DNA of 64,000 nucleotides from the NCBI RefSeq assembly GCF_900120125.1, contig NZ_LT635544.1:511458-575457 (forward strand), written 5' to 3'. Under the pieces are notes generated by a model that was not told where the DNA came from, searched no databases, and was given only the letters and a program-made list of their open reading frames with translations. Below are positions 7,469 to 16,054 of the stretch, piece by piece. Position 1 is the stretch's first letter. Every line of letters starts with the position of its first letter. Both the position numbers and the translations under genes were made by a program. Source of the DNA: Gemella massiliensis (GTDB lineage: Bacteria; Bacillota; Bacilli; Staphylococcales; Gemellaceae).

Positions 7469-8959
7469 ATGACAAATAATAATAGCAACGCAACAGAAGT
7501 AAAAAGAAATCTTAGATCACGTCACATAAGTATGATCGCTATTGGTGGTTGTATCGGTAGTGGATTATTTATGACGAGTGGTCAAGCGATTCATAGTGCC
7601 GGACCGGGAGGTGCGATTGTCGCATACCTTTGTATCGGTCTTATGGTGTATTTTTTAATGACATCTTTGGGTGAGATGGCTACGTATTTACCGACTTCAG
7701 GGTCGTTTAGTACATATGCTTCACGATATGTGGATCCGTCATTGGGGTTTGCCCTTGGGTGGAACTACTGGTTTAATTGGGTTATTACAGTAGCGGCAGA
7801 CGTAGAATTATCGGCGTTGGCAGTCAGTTATTGGGAACCGATGCGTATTTTACCAAGCTGGGCTTGGAGTATAATTTTTCTGGCATTAATTATCTTATTA
7901 AATTCTTTGAGTGTAAAAGTCTACGGTGAAAGTGAATATTGGTTTGCATTAATTAAAGTAGTAGTAGTTATAATATTTTTAGTAGTAGGTTGTTTAACAA
8001 TTTTTGGAATTTTGGGCGGTCCTTATATCGGATTTAAAAATTTGACTATAGGAGATGCTCCGTTTATTGGAGAAAATAATTCATTATCAGGACAGATTTT
8101 AGCAACACTCGGTGTATTTTTAATTGCCGGATATTCTTTCCAAGGTACAGAATTAATCGGTATTACAGCTGGAGAAAGCGAAAATCCGGAAAAAAGTATC
8201 CCAAGAGCTGTAAAACAAGTTTTTTGGAGAATATTAATTTTTTACGTGCTGGCTATTTTGGTAATAGGATTACTTATTCCATATACTTCACCGGACTTAT
8301 TAGGTGCCGGCAGTACAGAAGAAATAGCAAAATCACCGTTTACCATAGTGTTCAAAAACGCCGGTTTTGCTTTAGCCGCCAGTGTAATGAATGCGGTTAT
8401 ACTAACTTCTATTTTATCAGCAGGTAATTCAGGATTGTATGCTTCAACAAGAATGCTTTATGCTATGAGTAAAGAAAAATTAGCATATCCGATATTTAGT
8501 AGAGTAACTAAATATGGTACACCGGTTATTTCTTTGCTTACTACCGCTGCGGTAGTGTTTGTAATTTTTCTGGTTCAACTTACTAATCAAAATGCGTATA
8601 CTTATATCGTGGCAGCCAGCGGGCTTACCGGATTTATTGCTTGGTTAGGAATAGCAATTAGTCATTATCGTTTCAGAAAAGCATATACAGCCCAAGGGAA
8701 AAATTTAGAAGATTTGAAATATCGTGCAAAATGGTTCCCGGTTGGTCCAATTATTGCTTTAGTACTTTGTATTATTGTAATTGTTGGACAGGATACAGAA
8801 TTAATAACAAAAGGTATAGTAAATTGGAGCGGTATGCTAACCACGTATATGGGAATTCCGATATTTTTATTCTTCTATATATATCACAAAGTAAAATATA
8901 AAACTAAAATTATTCCACTAAACGAGGTTGACTTATCTCAAGATGTGGAAACTAAATAA
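7469..8959 (+). CDS. lysP: lysine-specific permease LysP (APC superfamily)
   Basis: 496 residues, 12 predicted helices, amino acid permease family. The N terminus RNLRSRHISMIAIGGCIGSGLF is the unwound helix-1 glycine motif, followed by GPGGAIVAYLCIG, FALGWNYWFNWVITVAADVELSA and GYSFQGTELIGITAGESENP, all typical of LysP and related permeases. Takes up lysine by proton symport at the membrane. Control by the lysine riboswitch immediately upstream makes the lysine assignment firm. AAGGAGG ribosome site seven bases before the ATG. Confidence 0.95.
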   Translation: MTNNNSNATEVKRNLRSRHISMIAIGGCIGSGLFMTSGQAIHSAGPGGAIVAYLCIGLMVYFLMTSLGEMATYLPTSGSFSTYASRYVDPSLGFALGWNYWFNWVITVAADVELSALAVSYWEPMRILPSWAWSIIFLALIILLNSLSVKVYGESEYWFALIKVVVVIIFLVVGCLTIFGILGGPYIGFKNLTIGDAPFIGENNSLSGQILATLGVFLIAGYSFQGTELIGITAGESENPEKSIPRAVKQVFWRILIFYVLAILVIGLLIPYTSPDLLGAGSTEEIAKSPFTIVFKNAGFALAASVMNAVILTSILSAGNSGLYASTRMLYAMSKEKLAYPIFSRVTKYGTPVISLLTTAAVVFVIFLVQLTNQNAYTYIVAASGLTGFIAWLGIAISHYRFRKAYTAQGKNLEDLKYRAKWFPVGPIIALVLCIIVIVGQDTELITKGIVNWSGMLTTYMGIPIFLFFYIYHKVKYKTKIIPLNEVDLSQDVETK

Positions 8960-8987
8960 TAAATAATAGACATCTTTGATTTTATAT

Positions 8988-9031
8988 CGACCCCAAAAAG
9001 TTAGATTTTCTTGGTCTAACTTTTTGGGGCG
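8988..9031 (+). terminator. terminator-like long hairpin after lysP
   Basis: CGACCCCAAAAAGTTAGA pairs perfectly or nearly so with TCTAACTTTTTGGGGCG. The stem contains the T-run; no T-tract follows it. Loosely similar CCC/GGG hairpins occur at 32278-32322 and 48164-48206. Confidence 0.7.
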
Positions 9032-9140
9032 ATGTATTCAAAGGTGTTTTAACTTAAAATTTAATAAAATATAACAAATTTGTTAGTTTTTGTGGTATGA
9101 TAATAGGGATAAAGAAAATTTTAAAGAAGGAGGAATTTCT

Positions 9141-11321
9141 GTGAATCTTGAATACCCTTATGACTATAAAAATGTTGAAGATATGGCAAGAAAATATTTA
9201 TCGCAAGAGCAGATAAATATTATAAAAAAATCATATGAATTTGCAAAAATTGCACATGAGAATCAATTTAGAAAATCAGGAGAACCTTATATCTTGCACC
9301 CTATTCAAGTTGCAGGGATTTTGACGGAACTTAAATTAGATTATGCCACTATATGTGCAGGTTTTTTACATGATGTAGTAGAAGATACTAAATTTACATT
9401 AGAAGATATTCAAAATGAGTTTGGCGAAGATATTTCCGTAATAGTGGACGGCGTTACAAAATTAGATAAGGTAAAATTTCGCTCTAAAAGGCAATCTCAA
9501 GCAGAAAATCATCGTAAACTTTTTGTAGCAATCGCTAAAGATTTAAGAGTAATATTTGTAAAATTAGCCGACAGACTTCATAATATGAGAACCCTTAAAT
9601 ACATGAGGGAAGAAAAACAACGTGAAATAGCCAGCGAAACATTAGAAATTTATGCACCACTTGCTCATAGATTAGGGATAAGTTCGATAAAATGGGAACT
9701 TGAAGATACATCATTAAGATATATGTATCCCGCACAATATTTTTCTATTGTCGGTATGATGAAACAAAAACGTAGCGCAAGAGAAGAGAGCATAAGAGAG
9801 GCGTGTTTTAGTATTACCGAATTGCTAAGGGAGAATAATATTAAAGCTCAAGTAAACGGAAGACCGAAACATATTTACAGTATTTATAAAAAAATGATAA
9901 AACAAAATAAAACGTTTGATCAAATTTATGATTTATTAGCTGTACGTGTATTGGTAGATAGCATTGCTGATTGTTATGCAACTTTAGGACTTGTAAATAA
10001 CTTGTGGGTTCCTATCCCCGGGCGGATTAAAGACTATATAGCGATGCCTAAACCGAATATGTATCAGTCGTTACATACGACAGTAATAGCACCTGACGGA
10101 CAAACACTTGAAGTACAAATTAGAACTTATGAAATGCACGAAATAGCTGAAAAAGGTATTGCTGCTCACTGGGCATATAAAGAAGGTAAAAAAGTCAATA
10201 AAAAAAATAATTTTTATGAAAAATTAAATTGGTTTCAACAAATGGCTGCTAACGATGAAACTGAAACTACAGCCGAAAGTTTTATGGAATCTCTAAAAGT
10301 AGATTTATTAAGTGATAAAATATATGTTTTTACACCGAATAGCGATATCATAGAATTACCTAAAGGCTCATGTATTGTTGATTTTGCTTATGCTATTCAT
10401 TCAGAAGTCGGAAATAAAATGATCGGAGCGACAGTAAATGATAAGATAGAACCGTTTGATTATAAATTATCTACAGGAGAAATTTGTGATATTAGAACGA
10501 GTAAAAATTCTACCGGTCCGAAACGTTCATGGCTTGATATAGCAACATCTTCTCAGACAAAATCAAAAATAAAATCGTTCTTTAAAAAAGCAGCTAGAGA
10601 AGAAAACCTAATAAAAGGTGAGATACTTCTTAAAGATGAAATTAAGGCAAATAATTTTGATATTGATGAAGTGTTAACGCAAGAAAATATAGAAATTGTT
10701 TTATCTCGGTATAAATTTGCCAGTATTGAAGAACTTTATGCTGCGATCGGATATGGTGGTCTTACTGCCAATAAAGTTGTAACTCGTTTAACTGAAAAAC
10801 TTCGGAAAGAAAGAATGGCACAAGCTAAACTGGAGAAATTGGTAAATGCGGAAGATGATAATAAAAATATTATTACGGAAACCGGTGTCTATGTAAAGGG
10901 TGTTGATAATATTTTAGTAAGACTATCTAAATGTTGCCAGCCAATTCCGGGGGATGAAATAGTCGGTTTCATAACAAAGGGGCGTGGTGTTACAGTCCAT
11001 AGAAGTAATTGTCCGAATCTTAGTGAAGAAGATAAAGATAGATTTTTAGATGTGGAATGGGTACAAAGTCTTAATCATAGACATTATAGCGTTACATTAC
11101 AAATCCATGCTTTTGATAGAGATTTATTATTACAGCAAGTATTATTGACATTAAATGAGAGTAGGGTAGAAATAAAAAAACTTAATTCTGAATCTAAACT
11201 TAATAAAACATGCGTGATTAATTTAGGAATCTATGTAAAAAATGTTGATGAATGTGATTTTATTATAAAAAAACTAAGACAATTGTCGGATGTTTATAAT
11301 GTGGAAAGAATAGTAAAATAG
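9141..11321 (+). CDS. rel: bifunctional (p)ppGpp synthetase/hydrolase Rel
   Basis: 726 residues from the GTG at 9141, chosen for GAAGGAGG just upstream; upstream in-frame TTG starts would run over the promoter. Order of domains: HD hydrolase with HDVVEDT and the ED/D motifs (about 35-190), synthetase with the pyrophosphate-binding region and GRPKHIYSIYKKM, YQSLHTTVIAP (about 230-340), TGS (about 385-450), helical and zinc-finger/CRIS region (RLSKCCQPIPGDEI) and a C-terminal ACT domain. Both catalytic domains look intact, so it makes and degrades the stringent alarmone in response to uncharged tRNA on ribosomes. Leads the rel-dtd-wall protein operon. Confidence 0.96.
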   Translation: MNLEYPYDYKNVEDMARKYLSQEQINIIKKSYEFAKIAHENQFRKSGEPYILHPIQVAGILTELKLDYATICAGFLHDVVEDTKFTLEDIQNEFGEDISVIVDGVTKLDKVKFRSKRQSQAENHRKLFVAIAKDLRVIFVKLADRLHNMRTLKYMREEKQREIASETLEIYAPLAHRLGISSIKWELEDTSLRYMYPAQYFSIVGMMKQKRSAREESIREACFSITELLRENNIKAQVNGRPKHIYSIYKKMIKQNKTFDQIYDLLAVRVLVDSIADCYATLGLVNNLWVPIPGRIKDYIAMPKPNMYQSLHTTVIAPDGQTLEVQIRTYEMHEIAEKGIAAHWAYKEGKKVNKKNNFYEKLNWFQQMAANDETETTAESFMESLKVDLLSDKIYVFTPNSDIIELPKGSCIVDFAYAIHSEVGNKMIGATVNDKIEPFDYKLSTGEICDIRTSKNSTGPKRSWLDIATSSQTKSKIKSFFKKAAREENLIKGEILLKDEIKANNFDIDEVLTQENIEIVLSRYKFASIEELYAAIGYGGLTANKVVTRLTEKLRKERMAQAKLEKLVNAEDDNKNIITETGVYVKGVDNILVRLSKCCQPIPGDEIVGFITKGRGVTVHRSNCPNLSEEDKDRFLDVEWVQSLNHRHYSVTLQIHAFDRDLLLQQVLLTLNESRVEIKKLNSESKLNKTCVINLGIYVKNVDECDFIIKKLRQLSDVYNVERIVK

Positions 11322-11328
11322 GTGAAAT

Positions 11329-11781
11329 ATGAAAATAGTATTACAAAAAGTAAAAAAAGCAAGTGTCAGTGTTGATGAGAAAATTGTCGGTACTATAGGT
11401 AAAGGGTATTGTCTTTTAGTTGGAGTTCATAAAGGGTCAACGAAAGAAGATGCAAAGTATCTTGCGAAAAAAATAGCGGAAGCTCAATTGTTTGAAGATA
11501 AAAATGAAAAATTAAATTTGGGATTAAAGGATGTTGGAGGAAGCATCTTATCGGTATCTCAATTTACCCTTTATGCTGATACTAAAAAAGGTAAAAGACC
11601 TAGTTTTACAAATGCGGCAACGGCAGAAAAAGCAAAAGAATTGTATGAAGTCTTTAATGGATATTTAAGGGAAGAAGGTGTCAATGTAGAAACCGGAATA
11701 TTTCAAACTATGATGGAAGTAAATATAGTAAATGACGGTCCGGTTACTATTATTTATGAAAAATTATCGGCAGGAAATTAA
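11329..11781 (+). CDS. dtd: D-aminoacyl-tRNA deacylase
   Basis: 150 residues, normal length. It keeps the two diagnostic motifs: SQFTLYAD (chirality check, about 79-86) and NDGPVTI near the C terminus (Gly-cisPro). It hydrolyses D-amino acids from mischarged tRNAs in the cytosol. Starts seven bases after rel, as in most Bacilli, with GGTGAAAT upstream. Confidence 0.95.
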   Translation: MKIVLQKVKKASVSVDEKIVGTIGKGYCLLVGVHKGSTKEDAKYLAKKIAEAQLFEDKNEKLNLGLKDVGGSILSVSQFTLYADTKKGKRPSFTNAATAEKAKELYEVFNGYLREEGVNVETGIFQTMMEVNIVNDGPVTIIYEKLSAGN

Positions 11782-11784
11782 TGT

Positions 11785-13230
11785 ATGAAAATAAGAAGAA
11801 CAAATAATTCAATTTTATTATTAATGTTAGGGTTGATTACCTTATTTTGTTTGTTTGGAGGAATGTATTATTTTTCAAAAAAAATAAATCCGCAAAACAT
11901 GAATGAAGAAAATAATCTGGCTATATCTAAAGAAATAGAAGTTAGGACAGGACCTGATGACTCCTATCCGTCGCTTAAAAAGATTTTTGCCGGTGACAAT
12001 GTGAAAATGTTAAGCAAAATGGATGCTTGGTATGAAGTGGAAACTAACGATAAGTATGTAGGTTGGATACCGGGGTGGGCGATATTAGGAAGTGATATAA
12101 AAAGTCCGGAAGATAAAAATAAAGAAAAACTTGCTACGTACACCGTAGTAATAAATCCAATAATAAAAAAAGAAGAACAGCCTGATTATAAAAATATTTA
12201 CCCCAAAAATTATAATTTAGAAATAGCAAAAAAATTACAAAAAAAATTATCGAATGACGGTGTAAAAGTAATATTAACGAGAGAAAATAACGATGTTATT
12301 CCGACAAAAGATGAAATTAAGAAAATTTCAGTAGATAATAAAGCGGATGTATTACTTGAATTTGATGTAAACAATGCAACAAATAAAAATAGTGAGGGAC
12401 TTAAAATACATTATTTAACAACAGAATCATCAAGGATAGCCCGTGCATTAGAAAAAAACTTAAAAACAAGATATATTTCTAAAATATCTTCAGCGGAAAA
12501 ACAAAGTAACTTTGATCAATTAAGCGAAAATTTACCACAAGTAAAAATTATATCAGGTAATTTAGCTGATAAGGTTGATGTAGATATACTAAATGATAAA
12601 ATATTTAATGAACAGTATATTACAGCATTAAAAGAAGGTGTTGAATCTTATTTATATTATCTTATTAATATTGATAATTACAATGCCAAGAGAAAAGAGC
12701 AGCTCCTAAATCTTCCACAAAAAGGGTTGAATATACCGATGTATTATACTAAACAAGATAATTATAGAAATATTTCATATGGTTTAGACGGTAAGAAAAC
12801 AATAGAAGAAAATGGAGATGCGATTGTTTCCTTAGCAATGATAGCTAATTATTTAATTGAAGATAATTCGCCAAGTGTTGATGATATTGTGAATTGGGCA
12901 GGTAATAAGTATTATATTAAAAATCAAGGAACATATGGAAGTATTGTTTCAGCATTTGCAGACAAGTATAATCTAAAAGTGGAAAAAGTTGATATTGGTA
13001 AAATAGAAGATATTGAGCAGGCATTAAAAGATAATAAACCTATTTTAGTACGAATGAAGAGTGGATTGTTTGGGGATAAGGCAACGTATAAAGTTATTCG
13101 TGGTTATGAAGATGAAAAATTTTATATTAATGATCCAAATGATGATGATGTTAAGTTGAATAGTTATAACGGATTTACCAAAAATGATGTGGAAAATAAT
13201 TTATTACAAGCGTGGGCATTCAGCAAATAA
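11785..13230 (+). CDS. LytH-like wall protein with non-catalytic amidase and C39-like domains
   Basis: 481 residues. A membrane anchor at about 10-30, an SH3b-type domain (about 45-102: EIEVRTGPDDSYPSLKKIFAG, WYEVE, VGWIPGWAI), a region with amidase_3 architecture (about 117-292) and a C-terminal region resembling C39 peptidases (about 315-480). Neither enzyme looks active. The amidase zinc motif DPGHGG is replaced by NPIIKK, SIHAN by EFDVNN, and the glutamate positions are gone. In the C39-like part the CGPxS nucleophile motif reads GDAIVSLAM and the catalytic histidine position before GYEDE is tyrosine. Third gene of rel-dtd-x, the position of lytH in staphylococci. Likely an adaptor or regulator of another hydrolase (inference). 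Confidence 0.7.
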   Translation: MKIRRTNNSILLLMLGLITLFCLFGGMYYFSKKINPQNMNEENNLAISKEIEVRTGPDDSYPSLKKIFAGDNVKMLSKMDAWYEVETNDKYVGWIPGWAILGSDIKSPEDKNKEKLATYTVVINPIIKKEEQPDYKNIYPKNYNLEIAKKLQKKLSNDGVKVILTRENNDVIPTKDEIKKISVDNKADVLLEFDVNNATNKNSEGLKIHYLTTESSRIARALEKNLKTRYISKISSAEKQSNFDQLSENLPQVKIISGNLADKVDVDILNDKIFNEQYITALKEGVESYLYYLINIDNYNAKRKEQLLNLPQKGLNIPMYYTKQDNYRNISYGLDGKKTIEENGDAIVSLAMIANYLIEDNSPSVDDIVNWAGNKYYIKNQGTYGSIVSAFADKYNLKVEKVDIGKIEDIEQALKDNKPILVRMKSGLFGDKATYKVIRGYEDEKFYINDPNDDDVKLNSYNGFTKNDVENNLLQAWAFSK

Positions 13231-13272
13231 AAAATAGTAGGAGCAGAAATTTTTCTGTTCCTACTATTTTTT
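13229..13272 (+). terminator. terminator after the LytH-like gene
   Basis: AAAAAATAGTAGGAGCAGAA pairs with TTCTGTTCCTACTATTTTTT (one G-U); strong stem with T-tract. Confidence 0.9.
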
Positions 13273-13477
13273 AAGAATTTTAAATGTATTTAATAACTAT
13301 AAATAAAAGCGTTTGATATATATATGATATATTTGAAGTGAAAGTTAGATAAACATATTAAAGAAAAATTAAAGGTGAGTAAAATATTTTAAACAATTTT
13401 AATAATAGTAGTTTTATTTGGAATGGAAGGAGCAACTCATTTATCAAATACTTAAGTGAGAAATATAGGAGAATAAC

Positions 13478-14257
13478 ATGAGTAAATATATTAAAATAAA
13501 AGAAATAATTTTTTATTCTATTTTTTTCTTGATATTATATTTTGTATTAAGAGATTTAAAAGAATTAGTTGAATTTTACCAATTTGATACAAATGCATCG
13601 GATTTAACAGCTGATGGGGTGTCACTGAGAAATAGTTTTTTCTCCTCAAGTTATGATCCGGCTGTAATGTACAGAGCGATAATTGATTATACTATTTTAT
13701 TATTACCTTCGATGATAGTAGTTGCTTTATATAAATATAATAAAATAAAAAATAAGAGTTTTAAATATTTAATTGGAAAAAGTAGAAGTATAAATAAATA
13801 TTTACTTACTTTTTTACCGGTTGTATTTTTCTATGTTGTACTATTGGCATACACCGTAGTATGCTATATTCTGACACGATTTAAAGTAAGAAAAGGTGCT
13901 AATTTTGATGATTTTGTACCGGAAAATAATATCTTTAGTTTTGTTAATGGGCCATTTTTCGGATATATTGTTCTATTGGTAATATTTACCGGAATGTACA
14001 TATTTTTTACAACAATGCTTTTAATAACATTGATAGATTATGGGTATAATTATATTTATTTAATAATAGCATATATTCTATCACTTTATGTAGTTAGCGA
14101 TTTTCTAAAAATGTATATATCAAGATCACTGGGGATAGAAGGGTCTATTTCTTGGTTTAGTGGAGTTGCATTTAGCAATATTCAGATGTTTATTTCGTTT
14201 ATTTATATGGGGATAATATATTTATTGTTTAAATTAACGCATAAGAAAGAATTTTAA
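13478..14257 (+). CDS. membrane protein, possible ABC-2-type permease subunit
   Basis: 259 residues with about six hydrophobic segments (near 10-25, 65-85, 108-132, 158-185, 190-210, 228-250) and a polar extracytoplasmic stretch after the first. No motif I recognise. It heads a tight cassette: the 80-residue gene starts one base after its stop, then a 127-residue membrane protein and an ABC ATPase. ATAGGAGAA precedes the start. By context it is a permease part of a small ABC exporter (bacteriocin/lantibiotic immunity-type transporters have this layout), but substrate and family are not identified. Confidence 0.6.
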   Translation: MSKYIKIKEIIFYSIFFLILYFVLRDLKELVEFYQFDTNASDLTADGVSLRNSFFSSSYDPAVMYRAIIDYTILLLPSMIVVALYKYNKIKNKSFKYLIGKSRSINKYLLTFLPVVFFYVVLLAYTVVCYILTRFKVRKGANFDDFVPENNIFSFVNGPFFGYIVLLVIFTGMYIFFTTMLLITLIDYGYNYIYLIIAYILSLYVVSDFLKMYISRSLGIEGSISWFSGVAFSNIQMFISFIYMGIIYLLFKLTHKKEF

Positions 14258-14258
14258 A

Positions 14259-14501
14259 ATGAGTAGATTGAAAAATTTATATGGATATAGTATAGCAATA
14301 CCGGTCTTTTATGGACTGATGTTTAATGTTAGGGAAATTTCACAAATAACTTTTAGTAAGTTTATCAGATATGATATGCACAAAATTTTTGATGAAGATA
14401 GACAGATAATTATTGAACAAGTAATCTTATTGTTAGCTTTATATATGGCGTTTTTTTATGTATATAGTAAGGTTTTATCAGTAAATATAGAAAATTTTTA
14501 A
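14259..14501 (+). CDS. small membrane protein of the ABC cassette
   Basis: 80 residues with a hydrophobic C-terminal segment (IIEQVILLLALYMAFFYVY, about 50-70). It begins one base after the previous stop and ends three bases before the next start, with no separate ribosome site beyond the end of the preceding gene, so translation is probably coupled. Unrecognised; it may be a broken-off or naturally split piece of a permease formed with its neighbours. Confidence 0.5.
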   Translation: MSRLKNLYGYSIAIPVFYGLMFNVREISQITFSKFIRYDMHKIFDEDRQIIIEQVILLLALYMAFFYVYSKVLSVNIENF

Positions 14502-14504
14502 AAA

Positions 14505-14888
14505 ATGATAAGATATAAATGTACAAGTATATTGGATTTAGAAATAAAGACATTTTCTTTTTTCTTTAAAATATTCTTTAGGGATGCAGTAATATTTTTA
14601 TTTGTATTGATAATAGCGTATACGATTAAAACAAAAGATATAAATTTATATAACTATTACAACGGTATTGTAGATATAGCAAAGTTGCCTTTATTATTGT
14701 TACTTGGGTTAATAATATTTACGTTTTTCAATATTAAAAAAACAGAAAGATTTTCGTTGATATACATATTAATTATATTGTATATATTTTTCATTAATTA
14801 TTTAAGTACTATGATTTTGTTTTGGATATATATAATAGTTGTAATAATGATAGTAATAAAAAAAATATTGTTGAATGAAGAGGTTTAA
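14505..14888 (+). CDS. small hydrophobic membrane protein of the ABC cassette
   Basis: 127 residues, about four hydrophobic segments (near 22-42, 57-72, 82-103, 104-120), rich in isoleucine and phenylalanine. The basic C terminus (KKILLNEEV) precedes the ATPase gene by two bases. Not recognised. With the 80-residue protein it could build a second transmembrane half, which would make the three genes equivalent to a permease pair (inference). Confidence 0.5.
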   Translation: MIRYKCTSILDLEIKTFSFFFKIFFRDAVIFLFVLIIAYTIKTKDINLYNYYNGIVDIAKLPLLLLLGLIIFTFFNIKKTERFSLIYILIILYIFFINYLSTMILFWIYIIVVIMIVIKKILLNEEV

Positions 14889-14890
14889 AT

Positions 14891-15496
14891 ATGTTAGGAA
14901 TACAAAATGGTTTAAAAAAATATGGATCTAAGATTATTTTTGAAAATCTTAATTTAAAATTCTTGAATGGTAAAATTTACGGTTTGGTTGGAGAAAATGG
15001 TAGTGGAAAAACTGTAATAATGAAATGTTTATGTGGATATACTACTTTAACAAGCGGTAATGTTTTTCAAGATAATAAAAAAATACGTAATAAAAATAAT
15101 TTTATAGAAGATGCAGGAATTATTATAGAAAATCCAAAGTTTACGGAAGATTTTACCCTTTATGAAAATTTGAATATTATAAAAAATTTGTCCGACAGTA
15201 AAAAAGAAATTGATATATCGTATTGGTTGAAATTTTATAATGTAGAGAAGTATAAGGATAGAGAATATAGACAGTTATCGCTTGGAACAAAACAAAAAAT
15301 GCTATTAATACAGGCTTTTATGTCAAATCCCACAACTCTTATTTTAGATGAATGTTTCAATGGATTAGATGAGGTTTCTGCAAATAAAACAAGGGAATAT
15401 ATTAAAAATTATATAAATCCAAATCGTTTAATTATTCTTACAACTCATATAAAAATGGATATAGATATGTTATGTGATGAGGTAATATATTTATAG
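14891..15496 (+). CDS. ABC transporter ATP-binding protein
   Basis: 201 residues. Walker A GENGSGKT (about 34-41), a Q-loop-like IIIENPKFTEDF, a signature LSLGTKQK and Walker B LILDECFNGLD followed by the switch-histidine segment LTTHIK. All catalytic elements are present. At 201 residues it is a bare nucleotide-binding domain that stops soon after the switch histidine, so it lacks the usual C-terminal extension. Energises the three preceding membrane proteins. Confidence 0.85.
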   Translation: MLGIQNGLKKYGSKIIFENLNLKFLNGKIYGLVGENGSGKTVIMKCLCGYTTLTSGNVFQDNKKIRNKNNFIEDAGIIIENPKFTEDFTLYENLNIIKNLSDSKKEIDISYWLKFYNVEKYKDREYRQLSLGTKQKMLLIQAFMSNPTTLILDECFNGLDEVSANKTREYIKNYINPNRLIILTTHIKMDIDMLCDEVIYL

Positions 15497-15526
15497 TTTT
15501 TTTATAAAAAAATATATTAACTAACC

Positions 15527-15555
15527 TTGACAAAAAGGAGAATTTTATATATAAT
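15527..15555 (+). promoter_or_regulatory. promoter of the marR-ABC exporter operon
   Basis: TTGACA (15527-15532) and TATAAT (15550-15555), spacing 17. Confidence 0.85.
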
Positions 15556-15596
15556 AGTTCACATGGTTAACTTTTTAGTTAATAATGTGAACTATT
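15553..15596 (+). promoter_or_regulatory. 44-bp palindrome at the operon start, MarR operator candidate
   Basis: Nested perfect inverted repeats: outer arms AATAGTTCACAT (15553-15564) and ATGTGAACTATT (15585-15596), inner arms TTAACT (15567-15572) and AGTTAA (15577-15582). It begins inside the -10 box and covers the likely transcription start, so a bound MarR dimer would block the promoter. The RNA would also form a hairpin followed by TTTTA, so attenuation is a second possibility. Confidence 0.7.
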
Positions 15597-15615
15597 TTTA
15601 TAGGGTGGTGATAAG

Positions 15616-16050
15616 ATGGATAATTATAAAAAAGCTATGAATGTTATGGATGACCTTAGGGTAACGATGAAAAAACTTCATAACAAAGAAAATAAACCTT
15701 TTCGAAAGGTTGAATTCCACGCATTATTAATTATATTGGAATTTCAAAGTATAACAATGCAAAAACTTGGAGAGGAACTCGGTGTTACTAAATCTCGAGT
15801 TACGGCAATAATCTCAAAATTAACGGATAAAGGTTTTGTTGAACAGGTGCCGGATACTAAAGATAAAAGAAAAAAATTATTGCAATTAACTAAAGTTGGA
15901 GAAGAATATATGGTGAGCGAACGTACCAAATATGAAGAATGGTTTCAACAACTTTGGGATAAATTTACTTTAGAAGAACAAATTAATTGGATACATTTAA
16001 TAGCTAAAATTAACAAAGTAGTTAAAGGAGATTTAGAGGAGGAAGAGTAA
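15616..16050 (+). CDS. MarR-family regulator of the ABC exporter
   Basis: 144 residues. Helix-turn-helix MQKLGEELGVTKSRVTAIISKLTDKGFVE and wing DTKDKRKKLLQLT are clearly MarR. GGTGGTGAT precedes the ATG. It is the first gene of an operon with two ABC half-transporters (four-base gap to the next start), the arrangement usual for self-regulated multidrug exporters. Probably represses the operon until a drug or lipid ligand binds. Confidence 0.92.
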   Translation: MDNYKKAMNVMDDLRVTMKKLHNKENKPFRKVEFHALLIILEFQSITMQKLGEELGVTKSRVTAIISKLTDKGFVEQVPDTKDKRKKLLQLTKVGEEYMVSERTKYEEWFQQLWDKFTLEEQINWIHLIAKINKVVKGDLEEEE

Positions 16051-16054
16051 TACT

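Noticed and set aside
8224-8427. 67-codon frame inside lysP
   Set aside because: Shadow frame of the lysP coding sequence without a ribosome site.
9090-9140. Longer start for rel at a TTG
   Set aside because: No ribosome site; the GTG at 9141 follows GGAGG.
13386-13481. Possible 31-codon peptide just before the ABC cassette, overlapping its first ATG
   Set aside because: The frame has no ATG, GTG or TTG start and no ribosome site; not supported as a precursor peptide.
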